Source: Metamycoplasma arthritidis
GTDB lineage: Bacteria > Bacillota_I > Bacilli_A > Mycoplasmatales > Metamycoplasmataceae
Assembly (NCBI RefSeq): GCF_900660715.1
Contig: NZ_LR215047.1
Location: 682,001 to 746,000 of the forward strand
Reading direction: 5' to 3'
DNA length: 64,000 nucleotides
A program made the position numbers and the translations under genes. Shown in pieces: positions 20,846-33,272 of the stretch; position 1 is the first letter of the stretch; every line of letters starts with the position of its first letter. The notes beneath the pieces were generated by a model. The model ran no database searches and was not told the DNA's origin. It worked only from the letters and a program-made list of their open reading frames with translations.

Positions 20846-23140
20846 ATGAAATCAAATACAATTATTTTAGAAGAGGAGAAAATTCTAAGAAAAAAAGACA
20901 AAGTAATTAGTCGCTTTCGTAGAAGAATGGGCGATTATATGCGAGTGATGTTAATTCCACTAGCTTTATTACTTTTCTTCTTGATCGTTGAAGGGATTTT
21001 CAAAGCAGTTTTAGAAGAGGTAACACTAAATACAAATGTCAAACTTAATCTTCAAAAAGTAGTCGACATATTTCAAATTTTAATAGCATTAATACCGTTT
21101 TTTATAACTTTGACAATTGCCTCTACTTTTAGTACCAATCGCGCTTTAGGAGCGGCGCTAGCAGTACTAGGATGAACCTTCTTTATTGGTGCACAATCAT
21201 TTTTTATAAGTTTGACACCAACAGGACAAGTTTCACTTTTCAATTCTAAGATATTAACGAGTTCAAGAGTGATCGATATAATCTCTCAAAAGTCTGGAAT
21301 TTTATTTGTTAGCCCAAATATTTTTGTTGGCCTTTTTATGGGGATTCAAATTGCAAAAGTGGTAAGCAAATTAAATAAAACTTCCAAAAAGACCAACACT
21401 TTTAAAGGATGTATTCTACTAACATTCATTTTAGTAATTTTTGTAGCTATTTTCAATGCCTTGCTACATATAAGTTTCATCTTATCGTTGGTTTATGGCT
21501 TGGAATCGGGCGTAAAAAATATTGAAAACTTGGCAAATGACTCGGTAAATATTAAGAATTTACTATATTCGTTAATTCTTTCTGTTGCATTGCCATTTGA
21601 AAATGCTAATAGTTTTATGGCAATTTCAACCCAACAAAGTTACTTAGCCGCAACACTTAGCATATTTGTGGCACCATTAATTTCATTTATCTTTTTCTGC
21701 TTCACTATTAAAGGTGATATGAAAAAATACGCAGTGCCATTCTTTTTATTCGGAATGATGGCTTCATTATTCTTTGGTAGATATGAAGTGATTTTATTAA
21801 CCTTATTAATAGCTTCACCATTTATGTTCTTTATTAATGTAACAATTTTCGGATCGCTAATTTCTTGAATCTCTAGTTTAGCTGGTGCGAATGTTGGTGC
21901 AACTAATTTAATTGAGTTTGTTAAAGATTTTAGCGTTTCTGACAAATCATATTTATTCTTAGGTGTAGGCCTAGGAATTAGTGTATTGGTAATAATCGTA
22001 ACCGCTTTATATGTTAAATTTACTAAAGTAGGACTACCTGGTCTTGGTTCGGTAAGTTCAAAGATTTACAGAAACGAACTTGGAACCGATTTAAATTACA
22101 TCGTATTTCCCAAATACGAAAAAAACGCTCAAGTTGATCAAACGACTAAATTGTTTAAAAAAGACACCGAACTTGACATGTTAGTTTCTGCAGGAATGGT
22201 TTATGGCAAAAATATCCAGCTACTAACAAATGAAAATCTTGTGTTAGATACTTCCGAGCAAAAAAGAATAACCCAAAAAACTTCACACAACATTACTAGT
22301 GAAAATCTAGTAAATACTGAAGAAATCAACTATGACTATAGCAACAACGACAATTTCAAACCGCAAAGCTCGTCTACTGAAAAAACTAGTGATTTAACAG
22401 TAACTAATGAAAGTTGAAGTAGCGATTTAAACCTAGATTTATCAGAAACCTCAGAACCAGTGGCTATCGTTCAGGATTATGAAAAAACTACAGAAATCAC
22501 GCCACCAGAAGACCGCCCATTAGTTTTAAAAGATTCGACTTTATCAACCGAAAATTCATCAATTTCAACAACGACAAACAAAGAACAAGAATCAGAAAAC
22601 AAGGAAAATGTTATTGTCGAAGACAAACCTGTGTTAAACGAAAAAACCACGACAATTATTTTTCAGCCAAATCCGCTCAAAGAAATCCCGCTCGCACCAA
22701 TTGAAGATTTTGCTATTTTAAGTCCTCTATTAGGTGATGTTATGGATCAAAATGAAAATAGTATTGATATTTTAGCTTCGAGCGGTAAATTTGTTTTAGC
22801 AAACGAAGCAACAATTGAATATGTTTCTGAAAATAAAGATCTTTTTGTTTTAAATATCTATGGAGTTAGAATGGAAATTAACCTAAATCCTAACTTTGAA
22901 AAGTCACACAAACAACGCCTACATAACCGTGTTTATTTAGCGGTTGGTAAAAAGGTAAGAAAAGGTGACTTTCTATTAGATGTAAATAAAAAATTCTATA
23001 GTGAAATTGGCGAAAGAATGATTGTTACTATTCGTCTATTAGATGGCAATTATCATGTCAACAAAGCATCTCTAAAATCACGGATTGAAAAAAATGATAA
23101 ATTATTTGATATTCACCTAAATGAACCCCTTCAGCCTTAA
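20846..23140 (+). CDS. PTS EIIC-like membrane protein with degenerate EIIA-like C-terminal domain
   Basis: A 764-residue protein. Residues 1-405 hold about ten hydrophobic segments arranged as in glucose/GlcNAc-type EIIC permeases, including FFLFGMMASLFFGRYEVILL (counterpart of the TGxTEPIEF helix). Residues 410-620 are a Ser/Thr/Glu/Asn-rich, probably disordered linker. Residues about 625-764 align with EIIA-Glc (SPLLGDVMDQ, VGKKVRKGDFLLD). Both EIIA histidines are replaced: the phospho-His position in the family's LFVHFG reads MEINLN here, and the second His is lost. No EIIB cysteine motif is present. Phosphotransfer is therefore not expected; a sugar-sensing, facilitator or structural role is inference. 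It stands alone, with promoter and terminator. Confidence 0.75.
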
Positions 23141-23164
23141 AAATTTTTAAAATAATTACAAAAG

Positions 23165-23208
23165 AAATGTTAAGTGTAATTTCTTATAGTTAGCGCTTAA
23201 CATTTTTT
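23165..23208 (+). terminator. Terminator of the PTS-like gene
   Basis: AAATGTTAAG pairs with CTTAACATTTTTT around a loop of about 20 nt, directly after the stop at 23140, ending in a T run. Confidence 0.7.
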
Positions 23209-23295
23209 ATATCAAAAGGGCGATTATATTTTGTTAAAATTAATAGGAAAAACGCTTTATTATAGTGCAAAATAAACATAATAAAGGAGATTTAA

Positions 23296-23673
23296 ATGAA
23301 TAAAAAAGCTGTAAGTGTTTTAACTCTAATTTTTGCTATTTTATACTACGTTGCCATTTTGACATATTTTTACAATTTCAGCACTATGCGAGAATGAAAT
23401 AGCGGAACTATTAGAGCCGTATTGATATCATTTCTTGTTTTCGCTATCATAGGGAAAGTAATGTGCAATATTTTGGCTTCAATTGTTGCTTTTAAAACAA
23501 ATAGAAACAAGTTAGGTGTTGCATTTATATTAGGAATTTTTCTAAACTTTATCAGTTTATCGGCTGCAGCAACATTGCTAAAAACTGCTTGAAGAAAAGA
23601 AAGAACACTAATAAATAAAAATACTTCAGAATCAAATAATAATTCAAATAATTGAAATTCACCAATAGCTTAA
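23296..23673 (+). CDS. Small membrane protein, member 1 of a local paralogous family
   Basis: A 125-residue protein, missed if TGA is read as stop. N-terminus MNKKAVSVLTLIFAILYYVA and three hydrophobic segments (about 6-27, 36-60, 68-88). A short hydrophilic tail rich in Asn and Ser follows. The ribosome site AAGGAG is 6 nt from ATG. The core CNILASIVAFKTNRNKLGVAF matches the two other small proteins at 23847 and 26453. Function unknown; it resembles small mycoplasma membrane proteins described only as hypothetical. A weak hairpin (ACGC/GCGT, 23712-23728) follows it. Confidence 0.7.
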
Positions 23674-23846
23674 TAAAATCACCAAAAATTTTGAAGCATT
23701 TTTTAGATACAAAACGCACACAAGCGTATTTTTAAAATTAGGCGGCTTGCTGAATTTTTCGCAAACGCTAACTAATTATTTATAATTATATTTACATCAA
23801 ATAATTTCTAAACTTTACATTTTAACTAATTTATAAGGAGAAAAAA

Positions 23847-24242
23847 ATGAACAAAAAAGCTGTAGCAATCTCGTCTTTGATATTCAACCTTATCATTTCG
23901 ATATCTTGAATTGTTTTGGTTGCTTTAATATTTAGATTTGTGTTACTAACCGGAGATGAAACTGCTGCTAGAAGATTTTTACAATCATACTTGGGTCTAA
24001 TTGTTCTAAACTTTTTAATAGCGGTTCCAGCATTTATATGCAACATATTGGGCTGCGTTGTTTCATTTAGAGAAAACAATATCGCTGCTGGAGTGCTATT
24101 CATTTTAAGTATTGTTATGGGTAGTTTTGTTATTGGAATTATTGCTCCAATTGTCTTACTATCAAAAAAATCGCCCGCAAAAGAAAGCACACCTCAAAAC
24201 CCAACTACTATTTCAAACGATCAAAATTCAGCTATTTACTAA
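23847..24242 (+). CDS. Small membrane protein, member 2 of a local paralogous family
   Basis: A 131-residue protein beginning MNKKAVAISSLIFNLI, preceded by AAGGAG. Three hydrophobic segments lie at about 7-30, 48-68 and 78-105, with the shared core CNILGCVVSFRENNIAAGV and a hydrophilic Ser/Thr/Asn tail (residues 108-131). It shares N-terminus, core and tail type with member 1, 173 nt upstream. A strong terminator separates it from dnaK. Function unknown. Confidence 0.75.
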
Positions 24243-24296
24243 TAGTATAGAAGCTTATAATAATTTGTTGTCTGAAATAAACCATTAAATTTTTAC

Positions 24297-24331
24297 AAAA
24301 ATATTTGCAAATTGCTTGCAAATATTTTTTT
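24297..24331 (+). terminator. Strong terminator between small membrane gene 2 and dnaK
   Basis: AAAATATTTGCAA pairs perfectly with TTGCAAATATTTT around a 5-nt loop, followed by TTT-TATACC. Confidence 0.88.
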
Positions 24332-24363
24332 ATACCTTTCAAAAAGGGGAAAAGATTAATTAA

Positions 24364-26274
<1,911 letters not shown>

Positions 26275-26289
26275 TTTAAGAAGATAATT

Positions 26290-26317
26290 AAAAGAGGTTT
26301 GTTAGCCTCTTTTTTTA
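26290..26317 (+). terminator. dnaK terminator
   Basis: AAAAGAGG-loop-CCTCTTTTTTT hairpin, 16 nt after the dnaK stop. Confidence 0.88.
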
Positions 26318-26452
26318 TTAGACCTCGCATCAATTTTAAAGTGCTAAATACTAAACAAACTGCAATTATTTAATTGTTTAACCAAGCAAATAAACAAAAT
26401 GTAGCAAATTATGAACTATAATTTCATAAAAATATAAAGGAAATTATTAAAA

Positions 26453-26698
26453 ATGAATATGACTAATAAGGATCTAGCAATATGAGTTATTGTATCTAAT
26501 TGCTTGGCATTAACGCTTTTTGGATGACCAATCGCATTAGTATTTAATATTTTGGCGATTATAAGATCGTTTAAGAAAAATAATTCTTTATATGGTGGAT
26601 TGCTAATTGGCGCAATTTTTATTCCTGTTATTGGAATTGTAGTGGGTGTGCTTATGTTGCAAGACGAAAAAAATAAGCAAAACCAAAAAGCAAAATAA
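26453..26698 (+). CDS. Small membrane protein, member 3 of a local paralogous family
   Basis: An 81-residue protein with two TGA Trp codons and two hydrophobic segments (about 9-36 and 46-69) ending in a charged tail KNKQNQKAK. The core FNILAIIRSFKKNNSLYGG corresponds to the cores of the proteins at 23296 and 23847, but the first membrane segment is shorter. AAAGGAAA precedes the start. It has its own terminator. Function unknown. Confidence 0.7.
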
Positions 26699-26727
26699 AA
26701 TATGCGGCCTAAAACCCGCATATTTTT
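26699..26727 (+). terminator. Terminator of small membrane gene 3
   Basis: ATATGCGG-loop-CCGCATAT stem followed by TTTTAATATTTTTT, immediately after the stop codon. Confidence 0.85.
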
Positions 26728-26899
26728 AATATTTTTTAGAAAAATAGACAAATTATTTTTTAATAGTGTCGATAGATTAATGACAATGAAAGAGATAACT
26801 TTCAGTGTTAATTCTTTTGCCTAATTTTATGTTTCATCAAGCATTTTTTTATCATTTCTTATCTAAATTATTTGGTAATTTAGTCTACTTTTCCTAAAC

Positions 26900-26914
26900 A
26901 AAAAAAAAAAAAAA
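26900..26914 (+). repeat. Poly-A tract of 15 nt upstream of tex
   Basis: Fifteen consecutive A residues in the 290-nt intergenic region before tex, about 75 nt upstream of its start codon. Homopolymers of this length slip readily. A role in tex expression is possible but not shown; no promoter element directly abuts it. Confidence 0.6.
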
Positions 26915-26988
26915 TGTCTCAGCTTTGATTTCGAAAACACTAAAAAAATATTTTTTTGGGTTATTCTATTTATTAATAAGGAAAAGAA

Positions 26989-29142
26989 ATGAATATATCA
27001 GTTTTAAATGTCGCTAAGAAATTAGCACTAGAAGAGAAACAAGTCGAAGAAACTCTGAAACTATTAGCCGAAGGAGCCACAATTCCATTTATCTCTCGCT
27101 ACAGAAAAAATGTAACTGGTGGTCTTGATGAAGAAGCAATAGCTCAAATTAATGACTTTTATCAATATGACGTTGAATTACTAAAGCGTAAAGAATACGT
27201 AATTGAGATTTTGAAAGAAAAAGGACTATTAACTGACGAACTTAACAAAAAAATTCTTGAAGCAAGCACCAAGCAAGCCGTAGAAAACATTTATGAGCCA
27301 TTTAAAATCGGCAAAAAGACAAAAGCTACTGAAGCTATTGCCTTAGGACTTGAACCACTTGCCAAAACCATCATGCAAAATCGTGATGAAAGCTTCAATG
27401 TTTTTAAAGAAGCTGCTAAATACATTAGTGAAAAACTACCAAACACCGAAGCGGTCATTGGGCAAACCAAATACATTATTGCGCAAATTATTTCACAAGA
27501 TATTGAAGCAAGAGAAAATATCAAAAAAGAAATTTATCAATATGGTTGAATTAAAACGGCGCTAAAAAAAGATGCCCAAGACCCCAAACAAGTCTTTTTA
27601 CAATATTATGAATTTGGGGAAAAAATTTCAAAAATTCCTAATCACCGCATCTTAGCAATTTCGCGCGCCGAGGACAAAAAAATTATTAGCTACACTTTCG
27701 ATTATTCGGTCAAAAAATTAGTTTATGACTTGAGTAATCGTTATTTTGTTAATAAAAGAACCGCATTTATTACTAATGATTGTGCAAGAGATGCCTTGGA
27801 ACGTTTGATTCTACCATCAATTGATCGCGAAATCAAAAGTGAATTATTCGAAAGAGCTCAAGCTGAAGCAATTAAAATTTTTGCCAACAATGTAGAACAA
27901 ATGCTTCTGGCTCCAGCTACAAAGAATAAAAAAATTCTTGCAATAGACCCAGCTTATGTACATGGTTGCAAACTAGCAGTATTAGATGAAAATGGTAATT
28001 TCCTAGAAAAAGGACTAATTTTTCCTAATGAGCCTCGAAGTGAAATAAAAAATGCTACTCTTAGAGTCAATGGCTTATTAGATAAATATAGCATCGATTT
28101 AATTGTTATTGGAAACGGTACAGCTTCACGCGAAACAGAACAATTTATTAGTAATCTCCTTCAAAATCGTAAGGTTCAACATCCTAATGAAAATATTAGA
28201 TTTGCTGTAGTATCTGAAATTGGAGCTTCAGTTTACTCAGCTTCTAAAATCGCTCAAGAAGAATTTCCAAACCTTTCAGTTGAAGAAAGAAGTGCGATTA
28301 ACATCGGAAGAAGGTTTCAAGACCCTTTAAATGAATTAATTAAAATCGAACCCAAATCTATTGGGGTAGGTCAATATCAACACGATGTTAATCAAAAAGA
28401 ATTAACTTCTGAACTTGATTTTAAAGTAAATAAAGTTGTCAACATGGTTGGGGTTGATCTTAATAGTGCTACAAAAATTATTTTGTCGCACATTTCTGGT
28501 CTTTCTAATACAATTGCTAAAAACATTGTTGAACATCGTCTAAAAAATGGTAATTTTAAAAATCGTGAAGAACTTAAAAATGTTAAAGGATTAGGACCCA
28601 AAGCATATGAACAGTCAGTGGGATTTTTAAGAATTCATGATTCAACTAATTTTTATGATAAAACAAATATTCACCCCGATCAATATGAACTAGCTAATAA
28701 AGTTTTAGCAGCACTTAATTTGAATGTTGAAAATTTGGATAAAAATATCTTAATGGAAGCCAATAAAGAAAAACTTGCCAAAGAACTAAATACTAATGAA
28801 TATGATATTTCTTTAATTTTAGATTCATTAATCAGCCCGGGCAAAGATATTCGTGATGATAAAGATGGCTTTATTCTATCGGACAAACTTTTAACAGTTG
28901 ATGACTTAGAAATTGGTAAAAGATATACTGGTCAAGTTATTAATGTTACTGATTTTGGAGCATTTTTCTTTTTAGGAATTAAACAATCTGCCTTAGTACA
29001 TATTTCTAACATGAAAAAAGATGACGAAAGTTTTATCAAACACCCTTCGGAAATACTTAATGTTGGTGAAAATTGAACAATTGAAATTATTAGCATTGAC
29101 AAAGAGCGTGAGAGAATTCAAGCTAAACTCATTTGAAACTAA
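26989..29142 (+). CDS. tex: Tex-family transcription accessory/RNA-binding protein
   Basis: A 717-residue protein with the Tex architecture: N-terminal Tex domain (EGATIPFISRYRKNVTGGLD at about 30), a YqgF/RuvX-like domain (ILAIDPAYVHGCKLAVLD, about 325), helix-hairpin-helix repeats (NLNSATKIILSHISGLS, about 485) and a C-terminal S1 RNA-binding domain (GQVINVTDFGAFFFL, about 645). TGA Trp codons lie at about 187 and near the C-terminus. Tex binds RNA and transcription complexes; its precise job is unclear. In the YqgF-like domain the usual motif DPG reads DPA. AAGGAAAAG ribosome site. Confidence 0.95.
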
Positions 29143-29211
29143 AATTTCATAATTAGATCTTGCTTTTAATGAAAAATAATTTAACTATTTGCTTAATAAT
29201 AGCAATTAGTA

Positions 29212-29217
29212 TATAAT
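29212..29217 (+). promoter_or_regulatory. -10 box of the nusA operon
   Basis: TATAAT 70 nt downstream of the tex stop and 20 nt before a terminator-like hairpin. It would place the start at about 29224, so the hairpin is in the leader of nusA mRNA. Confidence 0.55.
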
Positions 29218-29234
29218 TATGAAAAAATATCCTA

Positions 29235-29266
29235 AGAAAAAAGGTTGGCGTGTTGCTAACCTTTTT
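29235..29266 (+). terminator. Terminator-like leader hairpin before nusA (possible attenuator)
   Basis: AAAAAGGTTGGC-loop-GCTAACCTTTTT forms a long stem with a short U run. It lies between the nusA-operon promoter and the nusA start at 29305. It can also terminate tex transcripts. A 17-codon frame (29219-29272) beginning M-K-K-Y spans the hairpin. Confidence 0.7.
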
Positions 29267-29304
29267 GCATAAAAAAACTGTTTTTAAAAAATAAGGAGAG
29301 AGAA

Positions 29305-30879
29305 ATGTCAGAAAGAACTGAAGGCGAAATCAAAAAAGCTAAAGAAATCTTCAAAGCCATTAATGATTTAAGTAAATTAAAAAACTTAAATACTAATGAA
29401 GTAATTGAACTTTTTAAAGATGCTGTTAAAAAAGTTATTATGTCATATGATGAAGATGCTGAACTAGAATTTGTCTTCGATGAAGAAAATAACGAATTCA
29501 TCGTTATTAACCATACTAAATATGTTGTTCAAGACCCAATTACCGCTGAAGACAAAGACATGCTATGTCGTTGCATTGAAGTACCACTTTCGATTGCTAA
29601 AGAACTAAAATCAACTGCTAAAGAAGGCGATGTTATTTCAGAAACAATTAACTTTGAAACTTTTCAAAAGAAAGATTACATTCGCATTTTGCAATCTTTC
29701 AATCAATCAATTAGGGAATTAGAAAAAAAAGTTATTGTTGGTGTTTATTCACTTAAAATTGGACAAATTGTTCGTGCTAAAGTAGCTACTCCTACAACGC
29801 GAGGTATTTTCTTTGAACTTGAAGACGGTACACCAGCCTACATGCCTTCTAATGCTAATAATCGTAAATTAACAGCTAATTTACAACCGGGCGATAGCAT
29901 TGATGTTTACATTGACAATGTTGGCGATGCTGATAAAAATGTTCAAGTATTAGTGTCAACTGTTGAAAGTAAGTTAATTGATAAATTACTATATAAAGAA
30001 GTGCCAGAAATTGCTAATGGTTTAATTGACATCGTTAAAATTGCGAGAATTCCTGGTGAAAGAGCCAAAATTGCAATTTCAGCAAACGAAAAAACTCCAA
30101 TTGGCGTAGAAGTAGTGGGATCGGTGCTAGGTGAAAATGGTAGTCGAATTAATAATGTTATCCAACAACTAAAAGGCGAAAGACTAGATGTCATTGAATA
30201 TTCAGCAGATATTAAAACTTTCATTAAAAATGCAATTAGTCCTGCTAAAGTTATTGACATTGTTGAAAATAAAGAAAAATGACAAGCAAATTATCCAGCT
30301 TACATCGTGGTTGTACCAAATCAACACAATACTTTAGCTATTGGCAAAAGAGGCCAAAATGTTGTATTAGCAAGTGATCTTGTTAGAGCAAAACTTGACA
30401 TTTTCAGTCAAGACCAAGCTGATCTTGCCAAAATTGAGTATGACATTAACAACGGCAATATTACTCAAGCCGAACTTGACGAACTTGCTCAAGGCAAAAG
30501 ACTACAAAGTCAGTTCCGTCGTAGAACTAGACAAGACACTGCATCGCGTGACACTATTGACATGGCTGATTTTGAAAAAGAAATGGAAGAAATCAAAGCA
30601 AGAATGACGAGTTATGAATCATTTGAAAGACAATTATTTAATCAAGATGTTTCAAATGAAGATATAAGCCTTGCTTTTGAAAAAGCTCAAGCCGAACTTG
30701 CATCACTTGAAAAAGAAATTGATGAAGATGATAAACTTTATTCAAAACAACCAGAAAATGTTGAAGAAGATTATGCCAAAATCACTGAAACCAAAATGAA
30801 AGATTTCATCAAAGATGCTGATTTAAGTGCTGGCCTAGATGATCTAGATTTGAGTGATTTAGATGATGAAGATTGATAA
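29305..30879 (+). CDS. nusA: Transcription termination/antitermination protein NusA
   Basis: NusA binds RNA polymerase and nascent RNA and controls pausing and termination. The 524-residue protein has the N-terminal polymerase-binding domain (about 1-135), an S1 domain (IGQIVRAKVATPTTRGIFF, about 155), and KH domains with GSVLGENGSRINNV (about 273) and TLAIGKRGQNVVLASDL (about 345). A long acidic helical C-terminal extension ends [11 protein letters not shown]. The last sense codon is TGA (Trp) directly before TAA. The ylxR start lies inside the last 17 nt. Ribosome site AAGGAGAG. Confidence 0.97.
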
Positions 30880-31183
30880 ACTTTATTTAAGAAAATCAAT
30901 TACTGATGGACAATACTATCCGCAAGATCGATTAGTTAGGTTCGCTAAATCTAAAGATGGAATAGTAGAATTTGACCCCAATAAAAATAAAAAAGGTCGT
31001 GGTGCTTATTGCTTAAAAGAAAATGAAGTAATTGAAGAAGTGCTTAAAAAAAGATTGCTTAATCGAGCATTTAAAAAAACAATTGAAGCAAGCCAATACG
31101 AAAAATTAAGAGATGAGGTGAATATATGGCAAAAAACACAAATAAAAGAAGATCAAACGTTGAACACATTAAAAAACAATTAG
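30863..31183 (+). CDS. ylxR: YlxR/RnpM-family RNA-binding protein
   Basis: A 106-residue protein of the YlxR (DUF448) family, found between nusA and infB in most Firmicutes. Family features are YLRKS near the N-terminus, [11 protein letters not shown] (about 23) and [11 protein letters not shown] (about 43), the conserved GRGAY loop. In Bacillus YlxR (RnpM) binds RNase P RNA and lowers its activity. The start ATG overlaps nusA by 17 nt and the 3' end overlaps infB by 58 nt. The C-terminal 20 residues encoded in the overlap may be lineage-specific. Confidence 0.85.
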   Translation: MMKIDKLYLRKSITDGQYYPQDRLVRFAKSKDGIVEFDPNKNKKGRGAYCLKENEVIEEVLKKRLLNRAFKKTIEASQYEKLRDEVNIWQKTQIKEDQTLNTLKNN

Positions 31184-32946
31184 TCAGTGGTGAAACCAAA
31201 CTCCAAGATGGGGTATTTGTTTTTCACGGACCTTTAACAGTATCAGAGTTAGCTACCAAGATTAAAAAAACCCCTGCCCAAATTTTGACTTTTTACTTTA
31301 AGAAAGGGTTAATTCGCAATATCAATACATCTTTAAACGAAGAAGAAATTGCCGAACTTTGTTTAGAATTTGGCTTCGATTTTCGTAAAGAAGATTCGGT
31401 TGATGCCCAAAACTTTTTAGATAAATTGCAAATCATTGATGATCCTAATGACTTAGTAAAAAGACCTCCAATTGTTACTATTATGGGACATGTTGATCAT
31501 GGTAAAACAACATTAATTGACCACATTAGAAAATCTAATATTCAAGGTGGCGAGTTTGGTGGTATTACCCAACACACTGGGGCTTATCAAATAACTTTTA
31601 AAGGCGATAAAATTACTTTCCTAGATACTCCTGGCCACGAAGCTTTTACTGAAATGCGTTCGCGGGGTGCCAAAGTAACCGATATTGTTGTTATTGTAGT
31701 AGCGGCTGATGATGGAGTTAAACCACAAACCATTGAGGCAATTGATCATGCAAAAGCTGCCGGAGTGCCAATTATTGTCTTCGTTAACAAAATGGACAAA
31801 CCTGGAGCTGATCCCGAAAAAGTTAAAAGCCAATTAAGTGAAGCCAATGTTATTTGTGAAGAATGAGGCGGAGATGTTCAATTTGTTTATGGATCAGCTC
31901 TTGCTAATCAAAATATTGATTCACTATTAGAAGCAATTTTTCTCCAAGCGGATCTACTAAATCTAAAAGCAAACCTAAATCGTGATCCTATTGGCACAAT
32001 TATTGAATCAAAAGTCGATCGTGGCAAAGGTGTAGTTGCTACTATTATCGTTGAAAATGGTACACTAATCCCCCGTGATTTTATTGTAGCCGGTAGCCAA
32101 TACGGAAATATTAGAAGCATTTATTCAGTTGAAGGTAAATTGTTAGACAAAGCCTTGCCAGGTACTCCTTGTGTTATTACCGGACTTAATAAAAATCCAC
32201 AAGCTGGGGATAAGTTTATTGCCTTAAGTGATGAAAAATTTGCTAAAAAAATCGCTTCAGAAAAATCTTATCTTGATAAACAACGTGAACTTAATGCCAA
32301 AAACTCAATTTCTATTTCAAGCGATTTAAAAGCTGTTAATGTCATTATTAAAACTGACGTTCAAGGTACAGCTGAAGCAATCAAAAACACAATTAGTAAA
32401 ATTAAAAATAATGAAGTTGCTGTCAATGTTATTAGAGCAATAGCTGGTGAGATTACTAAAGCCGATGTTATCTTGGCCGAAGCTTCTAATGCAAGAATTT
32501 ACTTATTTAATAATGATTCACTTAGCCCTGAAGTTAAATCTTTAGCTGAACAAAAAGGTATTAAAATTCAACGTCATAATATCATTTATAAAATAGTAGA
32601 AGAGTTAAACGCTCTTGTTAAAACTCTAAAAGAACCAGTTTATGAAGAAAAATTAATTGGTGAAGCAAAAGTATTGCAACTATTTTATTACTCAAAAGTT
32701 GGAACAATTGCAGGCTGCATGGTTGAAGTTGGACAAGTTAAAGAATTTTGTAAAGTTGAAGTTATTAGGAAAAATAAAGCAATTTTTAAGGGGACAATTT
32801 CTTCACTAAGAAGAGGCGCTAACGATGTAAAAGTGGTTGAAAAGGGCTTTGATTTCGGTACTCATATCAAAGACTTTGATAAAATAGAAGTAGATGATAC
32901 ATTAAAATTTTATGAGGATGTTTTAAAAGAAGATGACCACAATTAA
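31126..32946 (+). CDS. infB: Translation initiation factor IF-2
   Basis: IF-2 is the GTPase that brings initiator fMet-tRNA to the ribosome. The 606-residue mycoplasma form lacks the long N-terminal region of other bacteria. An IF2-N domain ([18 protein letters not shown], about 37) leads to G1 [16 protein letters not shown] (about 122), the [10 protein letters not shown] switch, [16 protein letters not shown], and NKMD. The tRNA-binding C2 domain is at the C-terminus. The start is fixed by GAGGTG 6 nt upstream of ATG. It overlaps ylxR (58 nt) and rbfA (14 nt). Confidence 0.98.
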
Positions 32947-33265
32947 TCACGAACGTAAAACTAGCCTACTACTTCAACTTATTGGCGAAAGTTTTTACGA
33001 ACTTCAAGATTTCGATGTTACTAACATTGCTATTAACGACGTAATCTTGTCAAACGATGGTTCACATGCCAAAGTTTATGTAACTTTTTTCAAAGACAAA
33101 GAACGATATTTTGAAAAAATTACTAAAATGGCGCCTTTTATTCGCTCAGTCGTAGCTAAAAGCTGAAAATATAAAAAACTGCCTGAATTAGTGTTTCTAA
33201 TTGATACAGTTGAGCCAAGTGCTAGAAAAATCGAAAAAATTCTAGACAATATTAAAAATCAATAA
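32933..33265 (+). CDS. rbfA: Ribosome-binding factor A
   Basis: RbfA assists late maturation of the 30S subunit. The 110-residue protein shows the KH-like fold motifs NIAINDVILSNDGSHAKVYV (about 30-49) and FLIDTVEPSARKIEKIL at the C-terminus. A TGA Trp is at about 78. It overlaps the end of infB by 14 nt, the normal gene order in bacteria. Confidence 0.93.
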
Positions 33266-33272
33266 ATTAATT

